A stretch of DNA of 64,000 bases from Bacteroidota bacterium (GTDB lineage Bacteria > Bacteroidota > Bacteroidia > Bacteroidales > Paludibacteraceae), in the NCBI GenBank assembly GCA_017860295.1, contig JAFNAS010000001.1:124001-188000 (forward strand). The letters are read 5' to 3'. A program made the position numbers and the translations under genes. Position 1 is the stretch's first letter. Every line of letters begins with the position of its first letter. A model generated the notes under the pieces. It worked only from the letters and a program-made list of their open reading frames with translations, ran no database searches and was not told the origin of the DNA. Of this stretch, positions 27,690 to 36,505 are shown piece by piece.

Positions 27690-28382
27690 TGCTGCCGCTT
27701 CAGTGTCCAATAACCAAAGCAGTCTACCGGAGGTCGGAGCCACTTTGGCCGCCGGATATTTATTCAAATTTTCTTTCCTGTGTAATATAATTTCTTTAAC
27801 TTTAATTGCTTTACTGTCACCAGTGACAAGAAAAGCCACATAATTGGCCGAATTAATCACTTTCCCGGTTATCGTGATTCGCTTCATTCCGCTATCAGGA
27901 TGCAGGTTGACGACGCAAGGTTTGGAACTTTTCCAGAGCTTGATAGACGATGGAAAAATTGAAACGGTATGTCCGTCATCACCCAACCCGAGTAAAACCA
28001 GATCGAAGAAGTGCTCCTCTTTTTCAATTAATTCGCCATAACGCACCGCCTCCTGCTCGGGATCATTTTCGCCCACGATGCGGAAAATATTTCCGGGAGG
28101 AATGGGTATTTTGTCAAGTAGATGCTCTTTGGTCATGCCGAAATTGCTCATTTCGTCATTGGGAGGCACACAACGTTCATCGCCCCAAAAGAGACGAATG
28201 CGCTTCCAGTAATCGAATTCACACTTCGCTTTTGACCAATAATCGAACAATGCTTTCGGAGTAGAACCTCCTGAAAGGGCAATATTGATTGTTGACTTGG
28301 ATTGCAACAGATAATCAATCAGATTGATGACCTCACGATTCAGGTCATCCCTGGTTTCAAATATGGAAATTTGGGGCATCAT
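27681..28382 (-). CDS. pgl: 6-phosphogluconolactonase (SOL/DevB type)
   Basis: A 233-residue hydrolase that converts 6-phosphogluconolactone to 6-phosphogluconate. The family motifs are present: INIALSGGSTPKALFDYW near residue 33, RLFWGDERCVPPND near 63, and LVLLGLGDDGHTVSIFPSS near 130. Its ATG overlaps the zwf stop codon (ATGA type), so it is translated coupled to zwf, its preceding step in the pathway. Last gene of gnd-zwf-pgl. Confidence 0.94.
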   Translation of the reverse strand: MMPQISIFETRDDLNREVINLIDYLLQSKSTINIALSGGSTPKALFDYWSKAKCEFDYWKRIRLFWGDERCVPPNDEMSNFGMTKEHLLDKIPIPPGNIFRIVGENDPEQEAVRYGELIEKEEHFFDLVLLGLGDDGHTVSIFPSSIKLWKSSKPCVVNLHPDSGMKRITITGKVINSANYVAFLVTGDSKAIKVKEIILHRKENLNKYPAAKVAPTSGRLLWLLDTEAAALL

Positions 28383-29908
28383 AGTTCACAATAAATACCG
28401 TCATCCGACAGATTTTTACACGGATAACGCCAAGTTTGATTTTCTCCCTCCACTAATTTATCGGCACAATCGGGGCCCCAGGTCCCGGCGGGATAGCCGT
28501 AGAGCGGCGCATTCGGATTGTGTTTCCAGAAATCGAGAATGGGTTGCACGAAGCACCAGGCAGCCTCCAGCCCATCGCCACGGGTATAAAGAGTGGCATC
28601 ACCCATCATTCCATCAAGCAACAGACGCTCATAAGCTCCCGGCACGTAGGTTGCCTGCAAATCTTTGTAATGAAAATCCATATTGACCGTCTTCACTTCA
28701 AATCCGGCTCCCGGGATCTTCATCCCCGTTTTCAGCAAGATGCCCTCATCGGGATGAATGCGCAGAACCAACTGGTTGCCCATCGTCCAGAAATCGGGGT
28801 TGCTAACGAAAAGTTTATGAGGAGTAGGCTTGAAATGAATCACAATTTCCGAAACACGCGTCGGCATCCGTTTCCCGGTACGGACATAGAATGGCACCCC
28901 GCCCCAACGCCAGTTGTCGATATAAAACTTCAGGGCCACATAGGTTTCGGTGCGCGACATCGGGTCTACACCCTCTTCTTCCCGATAACCTTTGAAATGG
29001 CCTCCGCGAATGTTCGACGACAGGTATTGCCCGCGAATCACACTACTGAACAGATCGGTCTCTTTCAGCGGTCGAAGCGACTGAAAAACTTTCATCTTTT
29101 CGTTGCGGATAGCTCCGGCGCTAATCTCGGTGGGAGGCTCCATTGCAACCAGTGCGACCAGCTGCAGCAAATGATTTTGCACCATATCGCGAAGCGCCCC
29201 AGCATGATCGTAATATCCGCCACGACCCTCTACGCCCAGACTCTCGGCGGCCGTTATCTCTACGCGGTCGATATAATTCCGATTCCAGAGAGGTTCGTAT
29301 ATTCCATTGGCAAAACGGGTTACGAGCACGTTTTGTACTGTCTCCTTACCCAGATAGTGATCGATTCGGTAAATCTGTTCTTCTTTGAAAAAGTCGAGAA
29401 GCAGTTTGTTGAGTTGGAAGGCCGAATAGACATCCTCACCGAATGGCTTTTCGATAATCAGTCGTGGAAAGCCGTTGTGCCCTTTATTAAGTCTCTGTTG
29501 TGCCAAAAACTGAGGAATCAGGCCATACAAGCTGGGAGGCGTTGAAAGGTAAAACAGATAATTACCTCCGGTATGATGATCGCTGTCAATCTTTTTGAGT
29601 TTGTGAACCAATTTGGCATACTCCGTAGCCTCTTTCGTTTCGATAGAAAGGTAGTGCAACTTTTCATCAAAAACAGCCAGTTTCTCTTTGTCAGGATTTT
29701 TGAAATAGGCAAACTGGCGAATGCCGTCGTTCATTTTATCGCGGAATGCTTTATCGGTAAACTCACTACGACTGACACCCAAAATGGTGAAATTTTGGGG
29801 CAACAGATCCTGCATAAACAGATCGAATAGTGCAGGAATCAGTTTGCGGTAGGTGAGATCGCCCGAGGCTCCGAAGATAACCAGTACCTGGTCTTGAATT
29901 TGTGCCAT
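28379..29908 (-). CDS. zwf: Glucose-6-phosphate 1-dehydrogenase
   Basis: A 509-residue enzyme that oxidises glucose-6-phosphate and makes NAD(P)H in the oxidative pentose phosphate pathway. The nucleotide-binding GASGDLTYRKLIPAL is at residues 13-27, the EKPFG motif at 153-157, and the substrate-binding active-site signature RIDHYLGKE at 181-189. Length is standard. It sits 14 bp after gnd and overlaps pgl by four bases. Confidence 0.97.
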   Translation of the reverse strand: MAQIQDQVLVIFGASGDLTYRKLIPALFDLFMQDLLPQNFTILGVSRSEFTDKAFRDKMNDGIRQFAYFKNPDKEKLAVFDEKLHYLSIETKEATEYAKLVHKLKKIDSDHHTGGNYLFYLSTPPSLYGLIPQFLAQQRLNKGHNGFPRLIIEKPFGEDVYSAFQLNKLLLDFFKEEQIYRIDHYLGKETVQNVLVTRFANGIYEPLWNRNYIDRVEITAAESLGVEGRGGYYDHAGALRDMVQNHLLQLVALVAMEPPTEISAGAIRNEKMKVFQSLRPLKETDLFSSVIRGQYLSSNIRGGHFKGYREEEGVDPMSRTETYVALKFYIDNWRWGGVPFYVRTGKRMPTRVSEIVIHFKPTPHKLFVSNPDFWTMGNQLVLRIHPDEGILLKTGMKIPGAGFEVKTVNMDFHYKDLQATYVPGAYERLLLDGMMGDATLYTRGDGLEAAWCFVQPILDFWKHNPNAPLYGYPAGTWGPDCADKLVEGENQTWRYPCKNLSDDGIYCEL

Positions 29909-29922
29909 AGCAATATCCTCCT

Positions 29923-30819
29923 TTACGATTTCTTTACCTCATGACCGCCGAACTGGTTTCGCATGGCAGCCAACAGTTTCATGGCATACGAATTCTCCTG
30001 ACGCGACTGGAAACGGGCAAAAAGCGACGAGGTGATGACCTGAGCCGGCACGTCGAAGTCCATGGCCGTTTGCACCGTCCAGCGACCCTCGCCACTGTCG
30101 GCCACCCACGGTTGCAGATCGGTGAGTTCCTGATCTTTTTCCAGCGCATTTCCAATCAGTTCGAGTAGCCAAGAACGCACCACCGAACCATTCATCCACA
30201 CTTTAGACACCCTTTCCAGGTCGATATCGTAAGGCGAATTTTTCATTATTTCAAAGCCCTCGGCATAAGCCTGCATCATTCCGTATTCAATGCCGTTGTG
30301 CACCATCTTGGTCATGTGACCGGCACCGCTTTCGCCGCAATAGATGTAGCCGTTTTCGGGAGCCAGACTTTTGAAAAGCGGTTCCGCGAAATCGCAAGCC
30401 TCTTTCGTACCGCCATACATCAGGCAATAGCCGTTTTGCAGTCCCCACACGCCACCGCTGGTACCGCAATCGATATAGTCGATTCCTTTTTCTTTGAGTT
30501 TTTTGCCACGGGCCACAGAGTCGCGCCAGTAGCTATTGCCACCGTCGACGATAATATCACCCTTTTTCAGCAGGTCAGACAGCGCGTCAAGATTCGCGTC
30601 GACAGGTTTCCCCGACGGCACCATCAGCCACACCAGTTTCTTTTCATCCAGCTTTCCGACCAGATCGTGAAGGTCGGTTGCCGCCTCGGCTCCTTTTTCT
30701 ACAGCCTCATCGACCTCTTTCTTGGTGAGATTATACACTACGACCTGATGTCCGTTATTGAGAAGGCGTTCCACCATTTTCCCGCCCATTTTTCCTAAAC
30801 CGATAAATCCTATTTTCAT
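29923..30819 (-). CDS. gnd: 6-phosphogluconate dehydrogenase, short form
   Basis: A 298-residue decarboxylating dehydrogenase giving ribulose-5-phosphate. The Rossmann motif GFIGLGKMGGKM is at residues 4-15; VDGGNSYWRD, CGTSGGVWGL and the catalytic KMVHNGIEYGMMQA follow. It is about 170 residues shorter than E. coli Gnd and belongs to the short (YqeC-like) class, which commonly prefers NAD+. First gene of gnd-zwf-pgl with a good promoter at 30913-30943. Confidence 0.93.
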   Translation of the reverse strand: MKIGFIGLGKMGGKMVERLLNNGHQVVVYNLTKKEVDEAVEKGAEAATDLHDLVGKLDEKKLVWLMVPSGKPVDANLDALSDLLKKGDIIVDGGNSYWRDSVARGKKLKEKGIDYIDCGTSGGVWGLQNGYCLMYGGTKEACDFAEPLFKSLAPENGYIYCGESGAGHMTKMVHNGIEYGMMQAYAEGFEIMKNSPYDIDLERVSKVWMNGSVVRSWLLELIGNALEKDQELTDLQPWVADSGEGRWTVQTAMDFDVPAQVITSSLFARFQSRQENSYAMKLLAAMRNQFGGHEVKKS

Positions 30820-30912
30820 ATTTATTGTTGCTTTTAATAAATCAATGAACGCCGGACAAGTTGCCCGGTAAAAAAGATCCGGTATTGCCTATCACAATCC
30901 GGACGAGTGATA

Positions 30913-30943
30913 CAAAGATACGTTACAGCGGAGCGAAATGCAA
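30913..30943 (-). promoter_or_regulatory. Promoter of gnd-zwf-pgl
   Basis: On the minus strand TTG (30941-30943), a 20-bp spacer, TATCTTTG (30913-30920), a close match to the Bacteroidetes consensus. The predicted leader is about 87 nt. It is divergent from the sdaA promoter. Confidence 0.75.
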
Positions 30944-30998
30944 TTGCAGCTATCAAAAAAATAATATTTCCAAAAGCAGAAAAGTTCGGGTCGGGGGC

Positions 30999-31029
30999 TT
31001 TGTTTGCGGCCATAAAACGGTTACTTTTG
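30999..31029 (+). promoter_or_regulatory. Promoter of sdaA
   Basis: TTTG (30999-31002), exactly 19 bp, then TACTTTTG (31022-31029): a perfect TTTG-N19-TAnnTTTG promoter, the best in the window. The leader to the ATG at 31046 is only about 10 nt. Confidence 0.85.
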
Positions 31030-31045
31030 TGAAAAAATATACAGA

Positions 31046-32233
31046 ATGGATTCAATTACCGAACTCTACCGGATAGGATACGGCCCCTCAAGCAGTCACA
31101 CCATGGGCCCGTCCAAAGCAGCAGCTCAATTCAATGCAAAACATCCCGAAGCACACCACTTCAACGTAACGCTTTACGGAAGTCTGGCAGCAACCGGTAA
31201 AGGACACCTCACCAATATCGCCATTCTCGAACAGATCAAAGAGAGGCCTGTTCATCTCAACTGGGAACCGAAGATTTTTTTGCCTTTTCATCCCAACGGA
31301 ATGAAGTTTGAAGCGGTAGACGCAAACGACAACATTACCGATACCTGGGTGGTGTACAGCATTGGCGGTGGCGCTTTGGCCGAAGAGGGAGAGAATCACA
31401 GTAAGACATCTACCTATCCGCTCAGCACCATGGATGAGATACTGGCCTATTGCGACAAAGAGGGGCTGGCATTTTGGCAGGTGGTTGAACAATTTGAAGA
31501 TGAGTCCATCAACGACTATCTCAAAAAGGTATGGAAAACCATGTGCAATGCCGTAGAAAGGGGCATTGAAAATGAAGGAACACTTCCGGGCGTTTTAAAA
31601 CTACAACGGAAAGCTCCCAACTACTACGTAAAAGCAAAAGGTTACAGCGACTCCCTGCAACGACGCGGTCTGGTGTATGCCTACGCCTTAGCAGTGGCCG
31701 AAGAGAATGCTGCCGGAGGGTTGATTGCCACCGCCCCGACATGCGGAGCGTGCGCCGTGGTTCCTGCGGTGTTATACCAATTACGCCAATACCACCATTT
31801 TTCGGAGGCGCGCATTTTAAGAGCTTTAGCCACGGCAGGATTGATCGGAACCTTAGTCAAAACTAATGCCTCCATATCGGGAGCCGAAGTGGGATGCCAG
31901 GGCGAAATCGGCACTGCCTGTTCCATGGCAGCTGCTGCCGCAACCCAACTGCTGGGCGGAACCAATACCCAGATCGAATATGCCGCCGAAATGGGGATGG
32001 AGCACCACCTGGGTCTCACCTGCGACCCGATAGCCGGATTGGTGCAAATACCCTGCATCGAACGAAACGCAATGGCAGCCGACCGTGCGTTCAACTGCTG
32101 CACTTACGCGCTGTTTTCGGACGGAAATCACCGCATCTCGTTCGACCAGATCTGCAACACCATGCTGCGTACCGGACGCGATCTGGCATCGTCGTATAAA
32201 GAAACCGCCACCGGAGGATTGGCAACTCTCTAA
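31046..32233 (+). CDS. sdaA: L-serine dehydratase, single chain, Fe-S dependent
   Basis: Deaminates L-serine to pyruvate and ammonia with a [4Fe-4S] cluster. The 395-residue fused beta/alpha form has the N-terminal substrate-binding SSSHTMGPSKAA (about 16-27) and the C-terminal alpha domain with cluster cysteines in TAPTCGACAVVP, GAEVGCQGEIGTA and GLTCDPIAGLVQIPCIERNA. The oxygen-sensitive cluster suits an anaerobe. Transcribed alone, convergent with the copper island. Confidence 0.95.
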   Translation: MDSITELYRIGYGPSSSHTMGPSKAAAQFNAKHPEAHHFNVTLYGSLAATGKGHLTNIAILEQIKERPVHLNWEPKIFLPFHPNGMKFEAVDANDNITDTWVVYSIGGGALAEEGENHSKTSTYPLSTMDEILAYCDKEGLAFWQVVEQFEDESINDYLKKVWKTMCNAVERGIENEGTLPGVLKLQRKAPNYYVKAKGYSDSLQRRGLVYAYALAVAEENAAGGLIATAPTCGACAVVPAVLYQLRQYHHFSEARILRALATAGLIGTLVKTNASISGAEVGCQGEIGTACSMAAAAATQLLGGTNTQIEYAAEMGMEHHLGLTCDPIAGLVQIPCIERNAMAADRAFNCCTYALFSDGNHRISFDQICNTMLRTGRDLASSYKETATGGLATL

Positions 32234-32246
32234 ATCTCCAGATTTC

Positions 32247-32462
32247 TTAGTTCAATGCCGTTGCTTTGTACCCCGCTTTTTGCAAAACAGCGACGACATC
32301 GTCACTTTCAAGGCTATTGGTTTCAACAATCAGGATTTTTTGCGGATTTGCCGTATCGACTTCCCAGTGTTCAATTCCATCGGCGCTATTGAGAAATGGC
32401 GTTACTTTGGCTATGCAGCCCTGACAATTGATGTTGGTTGTAAATTTTAATATTTTCATCAT
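32247..32462 (-). CDS. CopZ-like heavy-metal-associated (HMA) chaperone
   Basis: A 71-residue stand-alone HMA domain with ferredoxin-like beta-alpha-beta-beta-alpha-beta layout. The metal-binding C-x2-C is present (NINCQGCIAKV, Cys13 and Cys16). Such proteins carry Cu(I) in the cytosol and pass it to the N-terminal domain of CopA, encoded 26 bp upstream. Start is Met1 or Met2. Last gene of the copper island on the minus strand. Confidence 0.88.
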   Translation of the reverse strand: MMKILKFTTNINCQGCIAKVTPFLNSADGIEHWEVDTANPQKILIVETNSLESDDVVAVLQKAGYKATALN

Positions 32463-32488
32463 GAGTTAATTATAAAGTTTATTTGTCG

Positions 32489-34711
32489 TTATTGCTCAAT
32501 ATTTTTCGATTTTAACCGGAGGCTGTTGCTCACCACCGAGACCGAGCTCAGCGCCATGGCTGCTCCGGCGATCATCGGGTTGAGCAGGAATCCCCAAACG
32601 GGATACAACACACCGGCAGCAATGGGAATTCCGATTACATTGTAGACGAATGCCCAAAACAGATTTTGCCGGATAGAGCGAACCGTCAGCGCCGACAACC
32701 GGATCGCTTTGACCACCGTTTGCAGGTCGGACGAGATAATGGTCATTTTCGCCACATCCATCGCGATATCCGAACCGGCACCCATGGCAATACTCACGTC
32801 GGCCTGAGCCAGGGCCTGCGAATCGTTGATGCCGTCACCAACCATTGCGACCACTTTACCCTGTGCTTGTAACCCGTGTATAAAGTCCGCCTTTTCGGAA
32901 GGCAATAATCCGGATTTATAACTCGTCACACCCACCATTCGGGCTACTGCCTGAGCCGTATGCTCGTTATCGCCGGTAAGCAAACAGACCTCTATGCCAC
33001 GACGTTGCAAATCGGCAATGGCCTTTGCCGAGGTACTTTTGATTTTATCTGCAATTCCGAACAACGCCACCAACTCCTTGTCGCGGGCAAAGCAGACAAC
33101 CGTTTTTGCCTCACGCTGCCACTGCTCCATCAACGCCAATGTCGACGTCGGAATCTCCACTCCGCCATCATCCATAAGCTTTTGGTTCCCTACCGAAAAA
33201 ACTATTTTGTCATAGGTTGCCCGTACCCCTTTCCCCGGAATACTTTCAAACGCGTCGGGTGCCGTATAAGGCTCCGTGGACTTGCCCAGCGACGCAACAA
33301 CGGCCTCTGCCAACGGGTGTTCGGACTGGGTTTCAATAGCGTGAAGAATCGGCTCCAAATCCAACTTCTCTTCTTCGGCGACAACCCATTCCGCATTCGT
33401 CACAACCGGTTTGCCTTCCGTCACCGTACCGGTTTTGTCCAACACGACGACATTGATTGTATGTGCCAGCTCCAGACTCTCCGCGTCTTTTATCAGGATT
33501 CCATTTTCGGCTCCTTTGCCCATACCCACCATGATAGCCGTGGGCGTGGCCAGCCCCAAAGCACACGGACAGGCAATCACCAACACGGAGACCATCACGA
33601 GCAAAGCCTGTGGCAAGACACTCTCGCCACCGATCGTCATCCAGACGACAAAACTTAGTACCGCAATCGCCAACACAACGGGGACAAAGACCGACGCGAT
33701 TTTATCGACCAAATGTTGCACCGGTGGCTTGCTCCCCTGAGCAAGCTGTACCATCTTAATGATTTGCGACAGCAACGTTTCGGCGCCCACTTTTTTCGCC
33801 TCGAAAACAAAACTCCCTTTCTGATTGATCGTACCGGCAAATACGTTATCGCCCTGCGCTTTTTCAACCGGAACCGGTTCTCCGGTGATGGTACTTTCGT
33901 CGACAAAAGAGGTACCCGACACAACTTCACCATCCAGCGGAATTTTATCGCCGGGTTTCACCAGCACACTATCACCCACATTCACCCGCTCCACAGAAAC
34001 TTCCGTAACCTCGCCATCCGGCTGAACGACACAAGCCGTATTGGGCTGCATCCCAATCAGTTTCTTGATGGCCGATGACGTATTCGATTTCGCCCTCTCT
34101 TCGAGCATTCTGCCCAGCAAAATAAAAGCAATAATGACGGTCGAAGACTCAAAATAGACATGAGGTTCCTGTCCCCGGTTTGTCCAGAATTGCGGGAAAA
34201 GCGTGCTGAAAAGGCTGAACAGATAGGCAATTCCGGTACTTAGAGCCACCAATGTGTCCATATTAGCTTTCCCATGTTTTGCCTGACGAAAAGCATTGAT
34301 AAAGAAGCTTCGCCCATACCAGGCAACCACGGGAGTGGTAAGCACCAGCATAATCCAGTGGGCATACGGCATGTGCATCAACAGCATTGCAATAATCACC
34401 ACAGGCAGTGCCAAAACGGACGCGCCGATCGTATTGTGCCTGAGTTCGGAAAGGTGCGTTTTTTTAATCTCTTCCTGAACGAGGCGGCTCTCCTCTTCGA
34501 CCAGCATATCGTATCCTGCCGATTGTACGGCCGACTTTATTGCGGAAAGATCGGCGACTTCGGGTTGAAATTCAATCCATGCGGTAGAGTCGGCAAAGTT
34601 CACCGACGCGCTTTTTACCCCGGTCTGCACCTTCAACGTGCTCTCAACATTGGCCGCACACGAGGCACAACTTAACCCGATAACCGGGAAACTCTTTTTT
34701 ATTGTTGTCAT
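32489..34711 (-). CDS. copA: Cu(I)-type P1B ATPase
   Basis: A 740-residue inner-membrane copper exporter. One N-terminal HMA domain ([12 protein letters not shown], Cys15 and Cys18), eight membrane helices, the transmembrane metal-binding CPC in [17 protein letters not shown], the phosphorylation site DKTGT, the TGE actuator motif ([12 protein letters not shown]), HP dipeptide ([10 protein letters not shown]) and hinge [20 protein letters not shown] are visible. It is followed by a CopZ-like gene. An inverted-repeat region at 34828-34955 separates it from the RND pump genes. Confidence 0.96.
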   Translation of the reverse strand: MTTIKKSFPVIGLSCASCAANVESTLKVQTGVKSASVNFADSTAWIEFQPEVADLSAIKSAVQSAGYDMLVEEESRLVQEEIKKTHLSELRHNTIGASVLALPVVIIAMLLMHMPYAHWIMLVLTTPVVAWYGRSFFINAFRQAKHGKANMDTLVALSTGIAYLFSLFSTLFPQFWTNRGQEPHVYFESSTVIIAFILLGRMLEERAKSNTSSAIKKLIGMQPNTACVVQPDGEVTEVSVERVNVGDSVLVKPGDKIPLDGEVVSGTSFVDESTITGEPVPVEKAQGDNVFAGTINQKGSFVFEAKKVGAETLLSQIIKMVQLAQGSKPPVQHLVDKIASVFVPVVLAIAVLSFVVWMTIGGESVLPQALLVMVSVLVIACPCALGLATPTAIMVGMGKGAENGILIKDAESLELAHTINVVVLDKTGTVTEGKPVVTNAEWVVAEEEKLDLEPILHAIETQSEHPLAEAVVASLGKSTEPYTAPDAFESIPGKGVRATYDKIVFSVGNQKLMDDGGVEIPTSTLALMEQWQREAKTVVCFARDKELVALFGIADKIKSTSAKAIADLQRRGIEVCLLTGDNEHTAQAVARMVGVTSYKSGLLPSEKADFIHGLQAQGKVVAMVGDGINDSQALAQADVSIAMGAGSDIAMDVAKMTIISSDLQTVVKAIRLSALTVRSIRQNLFWAFVYNVIGIPIAAGVLYPVWGFLLNPMIAGAAMALSSVSVVSNSLRLKSKNIEQ

Positions 34712-34827
34712 TAGCTCTGTGTTTCGTCATTTAACTTCAAATTCATTTCGTTACAAAGGTACTTATGTTGTCGTAAATCAAATTAATAGGTAAAAAAACG
34801 ATTTATCGTTTTTTTCTGCGACTTATA

Positions 34828-34955
34828 TTCTCACGCAAAGGCGCAGAGGCGCAAAGTACTCATAAATAATTGAAATACATCATATATTACGACTTAAGAC
34901 GCTACAAAGAAAAACTTTCGGTTTTTCTTTGTGACTTTGCGGCTTTGCGTGAGAA
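34828..34955. repeat. Nested inverted repeat between copA and the CusB-type gene
   Basis: Outer arms: 34828-34857 reads TTCTCACGCAAAGGCGCAGA and on, and the reverse complement of 34934-34955 is TTCTCACGCAAAGCCGCAAA and on, so they match apart from an 8-base internal duplication in the left arm. Inside is an 11-bp perfect hairpin (34905-34915 with 34921-34931). The CGCAAAGGCGCAAAG-type sequence looks like a dispersed Bacteroidetes repeat. The 261-bp gap 34712-34972 holds nothing else recognised. Confidence 0.7.
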
Positions 34956-34972
34956 ACGTATTTTATAACGAA

Positions 34973-36358
34973 TCATTGCTTAACAAGATCCATGCCACAC
35001 TTCGGGCATTTTCCCGGATGATCAGACACAACGTCGGCATCCTCCTTCATCGGACAGACATACACCACCTTTTTATGGTGTGTTGTTTTCTCTGTTGTTG
35101 TTTTTTGAGCTGCGGTTGCAGGGGGCGTTTCGGCATGATTCATCATACTTGGCTTGCCGGCCAGTTGTGCCGCAGCGTCCACACTAAAAACCCCATTGGT
35201 TACTACTTGCTCTCCCTCCTGCAAGCCTTTTGCCACCACAATACTCTCGCCCAGATCGGCACCAAGGGTTACCTCCCGCATTTCAAAAGAGGGAGTAGCC
35301 GTACTCTGCAATTTCACGTAAACTACCGAGCGCCGGCCCGTCCAGAGCACAGCCGAACGAGGAACCAGCAGATCGCCGGCACTCCCTTTGAGTCTGGCTT
35401 TCAGCACTCCCATCGCCAGCATTCCGGGTTTGAAAAGTGAATTACGGTTGGGTGCCTCCACCCGGATTTTAACCGTACGCGAACGGCTATCGACCATAGG
35501 TGCAACAAACGAAACCCTGCCGGAGAACCCTTTGCCGGGCATCGACTGCAGTTCGTACGAAAGGTTATCTCCGTTTTTGATCCAGGACAAATCGGTCTCA
35601 TACACATCGAAGAGCACCCAGAGGCGCGATAAATCGGTCACCTCGTACAACGGGGTACCCTGCGATACATAATCGCCCTGATTCACCAACTTCTTTGTTA
35701 CGACACCCGAAGTAGTCGCTTTGACGGCAAATTCGGTTGCCGGGCGACCACCATTCTCCAACGCATCGATTTGCGCCGAAGAGAGTTTCCACTGACGGAG
35801 TTTTTCGCGGGCGGCCTCCAATGCACCGGGCACACTGCCGTTCAGTTTCTTCGCTTCCAGCAACTCCTGCTGCGCCTGAATCAATTCGGGGGAGTAGACT
35901 ATGGCAATGGTTTGTCCTTTCACCACCCTGTCGCCGGTAAAATTGACCAACAGTTTGTCTATCCGACCCGGCAGATGAGCCGGTAAAACCGATACTGCAC
36001 GTTCATCGCTTTCGACCCGGCCATACAGACGGATCTCTTTCGAGGCCGAGCCTTTCATAACGGGTGAGGTTTGAATATTTGCCGTCTGCATCGCCTCCTC
36101 CGACAATGTAATTGCTGCAGTATTTTGATTTTCATTACTTTGTTGTAATGGAATCAGATCCATTCCACAAAGCGGACACTTGCCCGGATGATCCTGCCGG
36201 ATCTGCGGGTGCATGGAACAAGTCCATATCTGTTTGACACTTTCCGATTTTTGACCTTCGGCTTGCTTGCCGGTCGACGAATGAGAAAAGAAGAGCCATC
36301 CCAATCCCAGACCGACTACAAAAATCAGCGTCCATTGAAAGTATTTATTATGTATCAT
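34973..36358 (-). CDS. cusB: CusB-type RND efflux periplasmic adaptor with two heavy-metal-binding domains
   Basis: A 461-residue membrane-fusion protein linking the RND pump to the TolC channel. The N-terminal signal/anchor (about 8-26) is followed by a heavy-metal-binding domain (IWTCSMHPQIRQDHPGKCPL, CGMDLIPLQ; about 45-73), the barrel-sandwich/lipoyl region (VLPAHLPGRIDKLLVNFTGD), an alpha hairpin and beta barrel, and a second heavy-metal-binding domain at the extreme C-terminus (VYVCPMKEDADVVSDHPGKC, PKCGMDL; about 432-461). Having one such domain at each end is notable. Metal is probably Cu(I)/Ag(I), given CopA and the HMA proteins around it. Confidence 0.93.
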   Translation of the reverse strand: MIHNKYFQWTLIFVVGLGLGWLFFSHSSTGKQAEGQKSESVKQIWTCSMHPQIRQDHPGKCPLCGMDLIPLQQSNENQNTAAITLSEEAMQTANIQTSPVMKGSASKEIRLYGRVESDERAVSVLPAHLPGRIDKLLVNFTGDRVVKGQTIAIVYSPELIQAQQELLEAKKLNGSVPGALEAAREKLRQWKLSSAQIDALENGGRPATEFAVKATTSGVVTKKLVNQGDYVSQGTPLYEVTDLSRLWVLFDVYETDLSWIKNGDNLSYELQSMPGKGFSGRVSFVAPMVDSRSRTVKIRVEAPNRNSLFKPGMLAMGVLKARLKGSAGDLLVPRSAVLWTGRRSVVYVKLQSTATPSFEMREVTLGADLGESIVVAKGLQEGEQVVTNGVFSVDAAAQLAGKPSMMNHAETPPATAAQKTTTEKTTHHKKVVYVCPMKEDADVVSDHPGKCPKCGMDLVKQ

Positions 36359-36377
36359 AATCTTTTAGATAGTTAGA

Positions 36378-36505
36378 AGCCTCACTCCCTGCCTCTCCCC
36401 AAGAGAGGGGTGGAATCGGCTGTGAAAAATGGTTTTCATTTTGCATTGCTTTGTGTTGCATATTCATTCTCCCCTCCCTGTGGAGGGGTCGGGGGAGGCC
36501 ACCAA
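36378..36505. repeat. GC-rich composite palindromic repeat, copy 1
   Basis: Contains GCCTCTCCCCAAGAGAGGGG and, about 70 bp on, CCCCTCCCTGTGGAGGGG with a GGGGGAGGC end. The arrangement (CT-rich arm, hairpin, GGAATCGGCTGTGAAAA-type spacer, second hairpin) is like that at 42405-42517. One end runs into the tolC coding sequence, so the last residues of that protein (SPDPSTGRGE) are repeat-encoded. Confidence 0.65.

Noticed and set aside
28520-29545. A 341-codon plus-strand ORF opposite zwf
   Set aside because: It is the antisense shadow of a clearly functional zwf; the translation shows no known domain.
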